A DNA stretch of 64,000 nucleotides from Metabacillus_B sp050107715 (GTDB lineage Bacteria > Bacillota > Bacilli > Bacillales > Bacillaceae): contig NZ_JBNILN010000001.1 of the NCBI RefSeq assembly GCF_050107715.1, forward strand, positions 186,001 through 250,000, given 5' to 3'. Under the pieces are notes generated by a model. It searched no databases, was not told the origin of the DNA, and saw only the letters and a program-made list of their open reading frames with translations. Position 1 is the first letter of the stretch; every line of letters starts with the position of its first letter. Made by a program: the position numbers and the translations under genes. Below are positions 16,170 to 25,078 of the stretch, piece after piece.

Positions 16170-18551
16170 TTAGTTTCGTAATGGTTTGCCTTTGACAAGC
16201 ATATGCTGCATCCGCTGCTGCGATTTTCCTTCTGCTACAAGACTTAAGAACGCTTCTCTTTCCAGGTCAAGCAAATACTGTTCATCTACCTTCGTGCCAA
16301 ACGGAATTTTGCCTCCCGCAATGACGTAAGCCAATTTTTTGGCGATCTTTAAATCATGCTCAGAAATAAACCCTGAAAGATGCATCGTCTGTGCTGCCAG
16401 GAGGAGGGTCGCATATCCGGATTCCCCTGTGACCGGCACCTTTTCTTTTACTGGAGGACGGTAGCCGTTTTCATGCAGCTGAAGGACCGTCCGCTTGGCA
16501 TCATGCAATAAATGATCGCCGTTCATGCTGATCCCGTCACTGGCATCAAGGAAATGGCTGTCTCTTGCTTCGGCTGCTGAAGTGGATACTTTAGCCATGG
16601 CGATTGTTTCAAACACTTTATTGGCTACACTTTGCAGATCAAAGTCCATTCCTTTAGGAACGCTGTTTAAATGCTTGATATAAAGCTCTTTATTTCCGCC
16701 GCCTCCCGGTATAAGGCCTACTCCCGCTTCAACAAGTCCCATGTAGGTTTCGCTCGAGGCCTGAATTCTTGCAGCAGGAAGACAAATTTCTGCTCCTCCC
16801 CCTAAGGACATTCCAAAAGGAGCAGCGACTACCGGCTTCGGGCTGTATTTGATTTTTTGCATCGCCTGCTGGAAATGACGGACTACCATATCAATCTCAT
16901 AATAATTGTCGTCCTGGGCTTCCATTAAAATCATCGCAAGGTTCGCTCCGACACAAAAGTTTTTCCCCTGGTTTCCTATAACAAGCCCTTTGTAATTCAC
17001 AGCCACTTCATCAATGGCATAATTGATCATCTGAATAATATCCATTCCGATCGCATTGCTTTGTGAATGGAATTCAAGCAGAGCAACTCCATCCCCTAAG
17101 TCGATCAGACTGGCACCGCTGTTTTTTCTGATGACTCCCTTTGATTCTTTCAGCGATTTTAAATTTATCGCTTTTTCGCTTGTCTCAATACGGCGATATT
17201 CTCCTCGGTTATAGAAAAAGCGGACGCCGTTTTCTTCCAGGTAGAAGGAGGAATGCCCTTTTTCCAGCATGTCCTGCACCCATTCAGGAATCTCGTATCC
17301 TTCTTCCTGCAGTTTAGCAGCTGATTTTTCAAGGCCTATCGCATCCCAAAGTTCAAACGGCCCTTTATCCCATCCAAATCCCCACTTCATTGCCTGATCG
17401 ATTGAAACGATATCATCAGCTATTTCGCCTAAAAGCTTCGCAGAGTAAATGAGGGTTGGAGCTGTAATTCCCCAGAGCAGCTCGCCGGCACGGTCATCCG
17501 CGTAAATAAGCGCTTTCAGTTTTGCAGAACCTTTAGCCTGTTTCGCCATTTCGATTGAAGGGGCGCTGAGTTTTCTTCTTTCTGTGTACTCCATAGCGGA
17601 TGGGTCCAGTTCCAGGATTTCTTTGCCTTCTTTCTTGAAAAATCCCTGACCTGATTTAGCTCCAAGCCAGCCATTCTCAAGCATCTGTTTCATGAAAGGT
17701 GGTACGTCGAAAACGTCCTTTTCTTTTTCATCCACATTGTCATATACGTTGTTGGCGACATGGACAAACGTATCGAGTCCAACAACATCCAAGGTGCGGA
17801 AGGTGGCACTTTTAGGCCGCCCAATCAGCGGACCTGTAACAGAATCCACTTCTCCTACGCTGTAGCCTTTTTCTACCATCTCTTTTACCGTAATGAGGAG
17901 CCCGTAAGTTCCGATCCGGTTTCCAATGAAATTTGGTGTATCTTTTGCGAGCACTACACCTTTTCCAAGAACGTCTTCCCCGAACGTTCTCATAAAGTTC
18001 AGAACATTTTCATCTGTATCTTTCGTTGGTATCACTTCAAGCAGCTTCAGATACCGGGGCGGGTTAAAAAAGTGTGTCCCGAGGAAATGCTTTCTGAACT
18101 CCTCTGAGCACTCTGAGGCCATCGCTTCAATGGAAATTCCTGACGTATTGGAGCTTACAATGCTTCCCTTTTTCCTGAACACCTCTACCTGTGCAAACAC
18201 TTTTCTTTTAATTTCCAGATTTTCTACGACTACTTCTATAATCCAATCTGCTTCTGCCAAACGCTGCATATCATCTTCAAAGTTGCCCGCTTCAATCAAG
18301 CCGAGATTATTTTTAGACGTTAACGGCGCCGGTTTTTGCTTAAGCAATTTCTGAATAGATTGAGCTGATAAACGATTTCGAACAGCAGGATCTTCCAATG
18401 TCAGCCCTTTTTTCTGCTCATCCCCTGTGAGCTCTCCGGGCACGATATCCAATAGCAAAACAGGGATCCCGATGTTTGCTAAAAGTGCTGCAATTCCGGA
18501 ACCCATGACGCCGGATCCAAGCACCGCAGCTTTATTAATTTGCTGGACCAT
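16170..18551 (-). CDS. fadN: 3-hydroxyacyl-CoA dehydrogenase / enoyl-CoA hydratase FadN
   Basis: 793 residues. The N-terminal half is the 3-hydroxyacyl-CoA dehydrogenase with the NAD fingerprint VLGSGVMGSGIAAL and HFFNPPRYLKLLEVI; the C-terminal part is a crotonase domain with SNAIGMDIIQM and GMSLGGGAEICLPA. This dehydrogenase-first order is the Bacillus FadN layout, reverse of E. coli FadB. ATG 18551 follows GGGGGAAAACTT; the upstream extension crosses the FadR operator and is not coding. First gene of fadNAE. Confidence 0.95.
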   Translation of the reverse strand: MVQQINKAAVLGSGVMGSGIAALLANIGIPVLLLDIVPGELTGDEQKKGLTLEDPAVRNRLSAQSIQKLLKQKPAPLTSKNNLGLIEAGNFEDDMQRLAEADWIIEVVVENLEIKRKVFAQVEVFRKKGSIVSSNTSGISIEAMASECSEEFRKHFLGTHFFNPPRYLKLLEVIPTKDTDENVLNFMRTFGEDVLGKGVVLAKDTPNFIGNRIGTYGLLITVKEMVEKGYSVGEVDSVTGPLIGRPKSATFRTLDVVGLDTFVHVANNVYDNVDEKEKDVFDVPPFMKQMLENGWLGAKSGQGFFKKEGKEILELDPSAMEYTERRKLSAPSIEMAKQAKGSAKLKALIYADDRAGELLWGITAPTLIYSAKLLGEIADDIVSIDQAMKWGFGWDKGPFELWDAIGLEKSAAKLQEEGYEIPEWVQDMLEKGHSSFYLEENGVRFFYNRGEYRRIETSEKAINLKSLKESKGVIRKNSGASLIDLGDGVALLEFHSQSNAIGMDIIQMINYAIDEVAVNYKGLVIGNQGKNFCVGANLAMILMEAQDDNYYEIDMVVRHFQQAMQKIKYSPKPVVAAPFGMSLGGGAEICLPAARIQASSETYMGLVEAGVGLIPGGGGNKELYIKHLNSVPKGMDFDLQSVANKVFETIAMAKVSTSAAEARDSHFLDASDGISMNGDHLLHDAKRTVLQLHENGYRPPVKEKVPVTGESGYATLLLAAQTMHLSGFISEHDLKIAKKLAYVIAGGKIPFGTKVDEQYLLDLEREAFLSLVAEGKSQQRMQHMLVKGKPLRN

Positions 18552-18568
18552 AAGTTTTCCCCCTTGTT

Positions 18569-18586
18569 TGAATGAATGTTCATTCA
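18569..18586. promoter_or_regulatory. FadR operator upstream of fadN
   Basis: TGAATGAATGTTCATTCA, an almost perfect palindrome, matches the Bacillus FadR (YsiA) consensus TGAATGAnTAnTCATTCA. It lies 18 bases before the fadN start, in position to block transcription. FadR in Bacillus is released by long-chain acyl-CoA. Confidence 0.88.
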
Positions 18587-18721
18587 TTTTTTGCTTAAAA
18601 AAATAGTTCCTTCTCATTACTAATATAAAAGATTTTGAAAATTTCTTCAATACATTTCATGGAATTCCTTTGATTTTTTCAGATCATGATGAGAACGATA
18701 AGATACGGAGGTGAAATCAAA

Positions 18722-18871
18722 GTGGCAAAATTGAAGAAAGATCCATCCAAAGGCGGCGTCAGTGCTGCGAGTGTTAAGGGAAATGCGGGTCCTGTCAATG
18801 AACATGATGGCGGGGGCAAGCGTACCAGCACAAACCAGCAATACAAAAAGCATAATATGGGAGAGTCTTAA
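18722..18871 (+). CDS. yuzL: YuzL-like small protein
   Basis: 49 residues starting at GTG 18722, 7 bases after GGAGGTGA. The sequence AKLKKDPSKGGVSAASVKGN followed by an Asn/Gln/Lys-rich tail resembles the short basic YuzL family of spore formers. It is divergent from fadN, with 170 bases between them. A longer frame from an upstream ATG lacks a ribosome site. Function unknown; small basic composition would suit a spore-associated protein. Confidence 0.78.
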   Translation: MAKLKKDPSKGGVSAASVKGNAGPVNEHDGGGKRTSTNQQYKKHNMGES

Positions 18872-18935
18872 TCAGCGGAATCCTTCTGCTTATGCAGGAG
18901 GATTCCCCGTTTATCCCGAATCAGCTGGTGATAGC

Positions 18936-19853
18936 CTATTTTTTAATGACACCCTTCAATACGAAGGCCACATTTGCAGGACGCTCTGCGAGTCTCCGCA
19001 TAAAATACCCATACCAGTCGTTCCCATATGGAACGTAAACGCGCATTTTATAGCCTTCACTGACAAGCTCCAGCTGCCTTTCGGGACGAATTCCAAACAG
19101 CATCTGAAATTCAAACTGATCATGCGGGATGCTGTACTCTTTTACAATTTGCTTTGTATACTCGATAATTGCTTCATCGTGAGTGGCTATTGCCGTATAG
19201 TTTCCATTTAAAAGGTGCATTTTAATGATTTTCTTAAAATTGTCGTCCACATCTTTCTTTTCTGGAAATGCAACTTGAGGAGATTCTTTATAGGCTCCCT
19301 TAACGAGCCGAAGATTCGGACTGTATTTATTCAGTTCTTTCATATCATCTTCTGTACGGTATAAATAAGCCTGAATGACTGTACCTACATTCTCGTACTC
19401 TTCCTTCAGCTTTTTAAAAATTTCAATAGTCTTGGCGCATCGGCTGTAGTCTTCCATATCGATGGTAACAAAGACATTGTTTTTCTTGGCAGCTTCAAGA
19501 ATTCTCCGCATGTTGTTCATCACAAGGGCATCTGAAATATCGAGGCCCATGGAGGTCATTTTTAAAGACAGCTGGGAATCCAGACGCTCCCTTCCGATTG
19601 CTTCTATTGCTTTAATGGAGTTATCAGCCATTTCATTGGCTTCATCCGCATGATCTACAAATTCGCCCAAGTAATCAATCGTGACATCTAATCCTTTGCT
19701 GTTAAGCTGTCTGATCGCCTCAGCAGCAAGCTCAATTGTTTCACCGGCTACAAACCGGGCAGCCCCGAATTTTAAGCCGTACTTTTTCGCTACTTTCGTC
19801 AGGCCTCTATTTTTTGACAAAAACAAGAAAAAATTGCGCATCACCTGTTCCAT
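18936..19853 (-). CDS. fadM: Proline dehydrogenase-family protein FadM (YusM)
   Basis: 305 residues of the ProDH TIM-barrel family, with LRLVKGAYKESPQVAF and QFEFQMLFGIRPERQ, the FAD/proline site signatures. In B. subtilis the equivalent gene in the fad region is yusM/fadM; it oxidises proline to pyrroline-5-carboxylate by family, though its link to fat degradation is unclear. ATG 19853 (MEQVMRNFF) is 7 bases after AGGAGG; upstream codons in frame are leader. Confidence 0.88.
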   Translation of the reverse strand: MEQVMRNFFLFLSKNRGLTKVAKKYGLKFGAARFVAGETIELAAEAIRQLNSKGLDVTIDYLGEFVDHADEANEMADNSIKAIEAIGRERLDSQLSLKMTSMGLDISDALVMNNMRRILEAAKKNNVFVTIDMEDYSRCAKTIEIFKKLKEEYENVGTVIQAYLYRTEDDMKELNKYSPNLRLVKGAYKESPQVAFPEKKDVDDNFKKIIKMHLLNGNYTAIATHDEAIIEYTKQIVKEYSIPHDQFEFQMLFGIRPERQLELVSEGYKMRVYVPYGNDWYGYFMRRLAERPANVAFVLKGVIKK

Positions 19854-20024
19854 CCTCATTCCTCCTGAAAACGCATACATTATATTCAAAAAATAAAAAA
19901 GTGCACAATCTGCAATTGAAGCCGTTATGTAAAGCGCCTTCAATTATAAGTATTTTACCACCTTTCTGACTATTTGAATATCATTTTATCGGGAAAAGTC
20001 GTTTCCTGTCAGATGGATAGACTA

Positions 20025-20335
20025 TTCCACAGCTGTGGCTGATTTTTAACACCTGCTGATTGGGGCGGCGAGTGCAGGGCGAAACCACTGGATAGCTAAC
20101 GCATGCACCGTTAATCAAGAGCTGAGACAGACAGATGTATAAATAGGCTTTGTTCAAACATGGTGCTTGGTTTTTACTCCTGCTGATTGGAGCTGCGAGT
20201 TAGGATCAGCGGGACTGGCGAGGCTTTTTATTGGTGACGCCGGGAGAAGGCTTGCACCCGCCATTGGATAAGCAAATGCCTTCAAGCTGCAAAAACAGTC
20301 AAGTTTAACTGAGCTTATGAATAAAAATTGGCCCG
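20025..20335. repeat. Dispersed intergenic repeat, two tandem diverged copies
   Basis: Two related stretches: 20025-20160 with CACCTGCTGATTGGGGCGG, and 20150-20335 with CTCCTGCTGATTGGAGCTG. Both open with the left-arm motif (CTGATTGG) of the family seen at 7.2, 30.4, 34.7 and 37.1 kb. No open frame or known element. This fills the gap between fadM and the coat genes. Confidence 0.55.
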
Positions 20336-20380
20336 CTGGAGGAACGATAACATAGATACGCAAAATAAGGAGGAGTTCGT

Positions 20381-20650
20381 ATGCAGCAGCAGCCAATGCA
20401 AAACCAGACAGAAAGCGTCATGCCTCAGCCGCCGAATGTTGTTTCAACAAAAGATCATCTCTACCTGCAGGATATGCTTTCATGGAATCTTTTGGCCATG
20501 AAAAAAGCACATTTTTTTGCTCAAGCCTGCCAAAACCAAGAGTTGAAGATGGAGCTTGAAAAGGCCGGCCAAATGCATAACCGGCATTATCAGACCATCC
20601 TGGCCCATCTTCAGCCGCAGCAAGCCCAGTCTCAGCCGCCGCTTCAATAA
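20381..20650 (+). CDS. Spore coat CotF-like small protein
   Basis: 89 residues, Gln-rich at both ends (MQQQPMQNQTES and PQQAQSQPPLQ). The centre, VVSTKDHLYLQDMLSWNLLA followed by a helical His/Gln stretch, is the N-terminal half of the coat-F fold (four-helix, ferritin-like). GGAGGAGTT precedes ATG 20381. It is paired with the next gene, 28 bases away, and placed like yusN. Likely part of the spore coat or inner crust; no direct evidence. Confidence 0.8.
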   Translation: MQQQPMQNQTESVMPQPPNVVSTKDHLYLQDMLSWNLLAMKKAHFFAQACQNQELKMELEKAGQMHNRHYQTILAHLQPQQAQSQPPLQ

Positions 20651-20678
20651 TTAATGGATTGGAAAGGAGATCGATATC

Positions 20679-21026
20679 ATGAATCAAAATCAGCAGCAAG
20701 GCAAGATCGGCAATCCGGAAACCCAAGTGCCGAAAACTCCGCAAATGAACGAGAGAGATTTCGTGAATGATGTACTTGCTACAGAAAAGTACATGACCGA
20801 TGCATATTGTACGGCTATGAACGAAATGAGCCATGAAAGCCTTTATAAAGATGTTCAGGCCATCTTCAATGAGACTCAAAATTGTCAAAGAGACTTGTAC
20901 AATCTGATGTTTAAGCACGGCTGGTACAAGGTCGAAGCAGAACAGCCTCAGAAAATGCAGCAGTCCTACCAGCAATTTTCCGGGTACAGTCAAGAACAGT
21001 CTCCTTATAAAGGTATGATGAATTAA
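20679..21026 (+). CDS. yusN: Spore coat CotF-family protein (YusN-like)
   Basis: 115 residues with MNERDFVNDVLATEKYMTDA and SLYKDVQAIFNETQNCQRDL, the coat-F domain, and a Gln/Tyr/Ser-rich tail (YQQFSGYSQEQSPYKGMMN). AAAGGAGATCGATATC precedes ATG 20679. Position next to fadM matches yusN. Probably expressed late in the mother cell; I did not identify a sigma-K promoter. Confidence 0.82.
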   Translation: MNQNQQQGKIGNPETQVPKTPQMNERDFVNDVLATEKYMTDAYCTAMNEMSHESLYKDVQAIFNETQNCQRDLYNLMFKHGWYKVEAEQPQKMQQSYQQFSGYSQEQSPYKGMMN

Positions 21027-21148
21027 AAAGACGGCACGGCTTTACCGAGGTTTCAATAACCTTTTTGGAACTTTAGCAGGTAATTTGCTTTTTTTAGAGC
21101 GGAGTTCTACAAGAATGCCCTCTGCTGAGTCCCTAGCTAGGGTGAACT

Positions 21149-21199
21149 GAAAAACAGTGCTCAGAGCCTTGGACGCTCAATGGGGGCACTGTTTTTCGG
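21149..21199 (+). terminator. Terminator after the coat gene pair
   Basis: AAAAACAGTGC and GCACTGTTTTT pair across a 25-base loop, with T run on either strand. 120 bases beyond the second coat gene. Confidence 0.7.
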
Positions 21200-21240
21200 C
21201 TATTTTTGCACTGTTAGGGAGAAAATTGCTCTGGATTGCG

Positions 21241-22040
21241 GGAAAAACACATCGTATTTCAGGCATTATGTAATTGATCGGTAATTGTTCAGCTGGGTTT
21301 ATCTTTGTTTTTGCGTTGAATTTTGTTTTATTGTCCGTACTCTCATTTTATTGTCCGTACTTTTAATTTATTGTCCATTCTCTCATTTTATTGTCCGTAC
21401 TTTTGTTTTATTGTCCGTATTATAAATATAAAGACTTTTCGACAAAATTCGCGATTTCCCTTCTCATAGCAACTGAAGTATTGAACAATAATCCGGAATT
21501 GGGGAAAAACACATCGTATTTCAGCCGGAATGTGATTGATCGGTAATTGTTCAGCTGGGTTTATCTTTGTTTTTGCGTTGAATTTTGTTTTATTGTCCGT
21601 ACTTTTGTTTTATTGTCCGTACTTTTAATTTATTGTCCGTACTTCTAACTTATTGTCCGTACTCTCATTTTATTGTCCGTACTCCCGTTTTATTGTCCAT
21701 ATTATAAATATAAAGACTTTTCGACAAAATTTGCGATTTCCCTTCTCATAGCAACTGAAGTATTGAACAATAATCCGGAATTGGGTAAAAACACATCGTA
21801 TTTCAGCCGGAATGTGATTGATCGGTAATTGTCCAGCTGGGTTTATCTTTGTTTTTGCGTTGAATTTTGTTTTATTGTCCGTACTCTCATTTTATTGTCC
21901 GTACTTTTAATTTATTGTCCGTACTCTCATTTTATTGTCCGTACTTCTAACTTATTGTCCGTACTCTCATTTTATTGTCCGTACTCCCGTTTTATTGTCC
22001 ATATTATAAATATAAAGACTTTTCGACAAAATTTGCGATC
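21241..22040. repeat. Three tandem ~270-bp units holding 20-bp period arrays
   Basis: Three large units begin at 21241, 21503 and 21785 with (G)GGAAAAACACATCGTATTTC, then a shared stretch ending GTTTTTGCGTTGAATTTTG, then a short array, and end with TATAAATATAAAGACTTTTC plus, in the first two, GAAGTATTGAACAATAATCC. The arrays contain TTTTATTGTCCGTAC plus a 5-base variable part, exactly every 20 bases: TTGTCC at 21331-21411 (5 copies), 21593-21693 (6) and 21875-21995 (7). Open frames across it (for example from 21829) are repeat-derived and not believed. Confidence 0.9.
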
Positions 22041-22094
22041 ACTTCTGCGGCAAAACGCCGCTTACGGTCTGCCCTCCCTCCCCTGTAAAGCCAA

Positions 22095-22128
22095 AAACAC
22101 CGGTCGAGGTTTCAGCCCGGCCGGTGTT
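22095..22128 (-). terminator. Terminator of the yusU side of the iron-uptake operon
   Basis: Minus strand AACACCGGCCGGGC and GACCGGTGTTTTTGG form a strong stem with T run right at the yusU stop. Confidence 0.8.
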
Positions 22129-22390
22129 AGTCTTCTTTCTTATTCTGAGAATTTGTCCGATGATCTTCATTCATTTGCTTGACCTCGGTGCTGATGTCTT
22201 TTATGGCCTGTTTGAAATCTGGATATTCGGCATTCCAGTGTCTGACAAGGTTCGGCATTGTTTTTGCCATGTGGGTATACAGAGCCCACATCTCCACTTT
22301 GGTCTGTTCTTCTTCTTTTGAGCTGCCGATAAGGAGTTCGCAATACTTTTCAAATAGACCGTTAAATTGTTCTTTTGTTTTTTGGGCCAT
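22127..22390 (-). CDS. yusU: YusU-like protein (DUF2573)
   Basis: 87 residues, soluble and helical, MAQKTKEQFNGLFEKYCELL and VEMWALYTHMAKTMPNLVRH. Matches the short YusU family beside yusV. ATG 22390 is chosen because the upstream 19 codons belong to the overlapping reductase gene and only this ATG follows GGAGGATAAAA. Function unknown; co-transcribed with the iron transporter genes, two bases from the stop before it. Confidence 0.8.
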   Translation of the reverse strand: MAQKTKEQFNGLFEKYCELLIGSSKEEEQTKVEMWALYTHMAKTMPNLVRHWNAEYPDFKQAIKDISTEVKQMNEDHRTNSQNKKED

Positions 22391-22392
22391 TT

Positions 22393-23175
22393 TTATCCTC
22401 CAAATCCTTTTGGCGGTTTCACACATTTTACCGGACACGTTTTGCACCGGGCTTCCCGTTCAGAGGTTAAATAGAATAGGCAGCAGGTGCGTCTCATTCT
22501 GATTTCCTGACCCGTCTCGGGCTGTATCTCCATATTGCCATCGTAGCGCTTCAGCGGATTGAAATGAAAGTCTCCAAACAGTGAGCCGTCTGCCTCGGAT
22601 ACAGTATACTGAAAATCTTCCTCAATCTGTTCTTTAGACAGCCCTTCCGGAACAGATTTCATCAGGTTTTCATACATCCATCTAATGTATATGCATATAT
22701 TTTCCCATAATATCCATTTCGATATACCAGTATTTTTGTTTGCTGTTTTAATCAGCAGAGCAATGTTTTCGGCAAACAGTTCCCGGTGTACTGCATCTCT
22801 CCATTCCGTTCTGCTGTGATTTTGATCCGGAGAGGATGCATCCAGTTCATGAAAATAAAAAAAGGGGAGCCATAATGGATCCTGATCATCTGTTTCCAGT
22901 GAGAGATTTTCGGGGCTAAGCCTGGGGGCTTTGCCGAATACCGTCATTGAATATAAGGTTAGGGCAGCCAGAAAACCATAGCGCTTCAATAGCATGGAAA
23001 CGGCTGTTTTCCGGTCAGGCGCATCAATTTTCGGTTTAACCTTGTCTAAATAAGCCTTCAGCTGATCAGGGTCCAGGAGATTCTTTACTTCAGCAGAGAG
23101 GCTGGAAGACCAGCGTTTCCTGCCTAAGCGGAACCTTTCTAATTCCGCAAGCTCTGCTTCTGTAAATTTAGCCAT
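22393..23175 (-). CDS. FhuF-family ferric-siderophore reductase
   Basis: 260 residues with the FhuF-type [2Fe-2S] C-terminal motif: C231, C232, C244 and C247 (RRTCCLFY...RCKTCPVKC), plus an extra C251. FhuF proteins reduce ferric hydroxamate siderophores in the cytoplasm to release iron. The spacing between CC and CxxC is 11 residues here. The start overlaps the ATPase gene by 8 bases, placing it in the same uptake operon, so its substrate is probably the siderophore imported by the neighbouring transporter. Confidence 0.82.
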   Translation of the reverse strand: MAKFTEAELAELERFRLGRKRWSSSLSAEVKNLLDPDQLKAYLDKVKPKIDAPDRKTAVSMLLKRYGFLAALTLYSMTVFGKAPRLSPENLSLETDDQDPLWLPFFYFHELDASSPDQNHSRTEWRDAVHRELFAENIALLIKTANKNTGISKWILWENICIYIRWMYENLMKSVPEGLSKEQIEEDFQYTVSEADGSLFGDFHFNPLKRYDGNMEIQPETGQEIRMRRTCCLFYLTSEREARCKTCPVKCVKPPKGFGG

Positions 23176-23986
23176 TTTGCATACTCACCTCTTTCAGGAT
23201 ACAGCGCCCTCTGCCGTGGGGAATACACAGCGGCGTTCCGAATAACGGGTCAACTGTGACCTCGCAGTTCATTTGGAACACATCCTGCACGAGGCTGCAG
23301 CTGATTACTTCTTCGGGTTTTCCCTGATCATGAATTTTTCTGTCCTTGATCGCGACAAGATGATGGGCATAGCGGCACGCTAAGTTTAAATCATGAAGCA
23401 CCATCACTATCGTACGGTTTTCCTGTTCATTCAATTCAAACAGCAGATCAAGAATTTCGATTTGATGAGTCATATCCAGATAGGTTGTCGGCTCGTCGAG
23501 CAGAATTATTTCCGTGTCCTGGGCAAGCGTCATCGCAATCCAGGCGCGCTGACGCTGGCCGCCTGATAAAGAATCAACCGGGCGGTCTGCAAAATCGAGC
23601 ATTTTTGTAGATTCCAAAGCTTTATAGACCGCTTCTTCATCCTCCGCTGACCACTGGCTCAGCCAATTTTGATAGGGGTATCTTCCCTGCTTGACGAGCT
23701 GAAGAACCGTCAGGCCCTCAGGAGCTGCCGGCCCTTGTGGAAGGATGGCGAGTTTTTTCGCAACGTCTTTAGTGGGAAGCTTTGCAATGGACCCTCCCTC
23801 TAATAGAACAGATCCATGACTCGGCTTAAGAAGCCTTGCCAGTGAACGAAGCAATGTTGATTTTCCGCAGCCGTTGCTTCCAATAAATACGGTAATTTCC
23901 CCTTTGGGAAGTGTCAGGTCCAGTTCATCTATAATAATGGAATCCCCGTAAGATAAAGTCAGGGATTTCGTTTCAATTGCGCTCAT
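23168..23986 (-). CDS. yusV: Siderophore ABC transporter ATPase (YusV-like)
   Basis: 272-residue FepC-type ATPase: Walker A GSNGCGKST, signature LSGGQRQRAWIAMTLAQ, Walker B ILLDEPTTYLD. In B. subtilis YusV serves several hydroxamate siderophore importers (for example YfiZ-YfhA). Here it lies with its own permease pair, 39 bases downstream of the second permease. Cytoplasmic face of the membrane. Confidence 0.92.
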   Translation of the reverse strand: MSAIETKSLTLSYGDSIIIDELDLTLPKGEITVFIGSNGCGKSTLLRSLARLLKPSHGSVLLEGGSIAKLPTKDVAKKLAILPQGPAAPEGLTVLQLVKQGRYPYQNWLSQWSAEDEEAVYKALESTKMLDFADRPVDSLSGGQRQRAWIAMTLAQDTEIILLDEPTTYLDMTHQIEILDLLFELNEQENRTIVMVLHDLNLACRYAHHLVAIKDRKIHDQGKPEEVISCSLVQDVFQMNCEVTVDPLFGTPLCIPHGRGRCILKEVSMQNG

Positions 23987-24025
23987 TTATCTCACCCCTT
24001 TTATAAATTCGAGCCCATTGCCTGT

Positions 24026-25078
24026 TTATGTGTTTCTCGTTTTATAAAGCAAATAGATAAAGTAAGGTGCACCTATTGCGGCTGTAAAAACTCCGGCGGG
24101 CACTTCCAGCGGAGAAAACAGAGTTCTCCCGATTAGATCAGCAGTCATCACAAGGAAGGCACCTGCCATAGCTGAGACAGGAAGCATCGCTCCATATGAG
24201 GAGCCGACAAGCCTCCGGGCAATATGAGGAGCCATCAATCCCACAAATCCTATGCCCCCTCCAAAAGCAACAGCCGTTCCCGTTAGTGCTGTGCTCAATA
24301 CGAGAAGGAGCAGCCTGTTTCTTTGCACCGAACTCCCAGCTCCTGCACCAAGATCATCGCCCAGTCCCTGCAGGTTGATTGTTCTGATTACAATGATTGT
24401 CAACAGGAGAAGAAGGACAGTAATCGGGAGCATGATTTTCACCTGCTGCCAGGTAGCCCCATAGACGGTTCCGGTTATCCAGGTGTTTGCCTGTGAAGCT
24501 CGGTATATAGGACCTTTGATCATCATCAGGGTTGTCAGTGACTGGGTTAACAAAGAAAAACCAATCCCCACAAGTACAAGCCTGAAGGACGATGATCCGC
24601 CTTTCCATGAAAGCAGGTACACGATGAAGCCTACGGTCATTGCTCCAATGAATGAAGCGGCCGGCATCCATTGTATACTCACTGTAAGAGCATTGTTTTT
24701 ATCACTGAACAGGGCAAGGAATGTGACGACAGCTAATGAAGCGCCACCAGTAATTCCTATGATATCCGGAGAGGCCAGCGGATTTCGGATAATTCCCTGC
24801 AGAATTCCTCCTGCCACTGCCAGACAGACCCCGACCATAATGGCCGTCAGAATTCTCGGCATTCTGAACGATGAAATAATCAGCATGTTCATTTCAGAAC
24901 CAAAGCCAGCCAAAGTTTTAACCACTTCCAAAGGATTCATCATTACCTCGCCGGCTCCAGTACTGATAAAGAATCCGGTAAGGAGGATAGCAGCCATAAT
25001 CAATGAAACCTTAGCTGCTTTTTTATCGATTAAAAATGAGATGGACTTTCCGATTCGCACGGTCCAATAAGTCTTCAT
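24026..25078 (-). CDS. Iron-siderophore permease, FecCD family (YfhA-like)
   Basis: 350 residues, about nine membrane helices. FecCD signatures include AGGILQGIIRNPLASPDIIGITGGA and GFVGLMAPHIARRLVG. It forms a heterodimer with the preceding permease. Its start overlaps that gene by 4 bases (ATGA). Closest in layout to YfhA; exact siderophore unknown. Confidence 0.9.
   Translation of the reverse strand: MKTYWTVRIGKSISFLIDKKAAKVSLIMAAILLTGFFISTGAGEVMMNPLEVVKTLAGFGSEMNMLIISSFRMPRILTAIMVGVCLAVAGGILQGIIRNPLASPDIIGITGGASLAVVTFLALFSDKNNALTVSIQWMPAASFIGAMTVGFIVYLLSWKGGSSSFRLVLVGIGFSLLTQSLTTLMMIKGPIYRASQANTWITGTVYGATWQQVKIMLPITVLLLLLTIIVIRTINLQGLGDDLGAGAGSSVQRNRLLLLVLSTALTGTAVAFGGGIGFVGLMAPHIARRLVGSSYGAMLPVSAMAGAFLVMTADLIGRTLFSPLEVPAGVFTAAIGAPYFIYLLYKTRNT

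Noticed and set aside
21241..22040. Possible CRISPR array
   Set aside because: Repeat core is only 15 bases, the spaces are 5 bases, and no cas genes are near. The three-unit higher order is also not CRISPR-like.
21829..22182. 117-residue open frame over the repeat
   Set aside because: It reads repeat units in frame (FIVRTL, LLSVL) and has no ribosome site; spurious.
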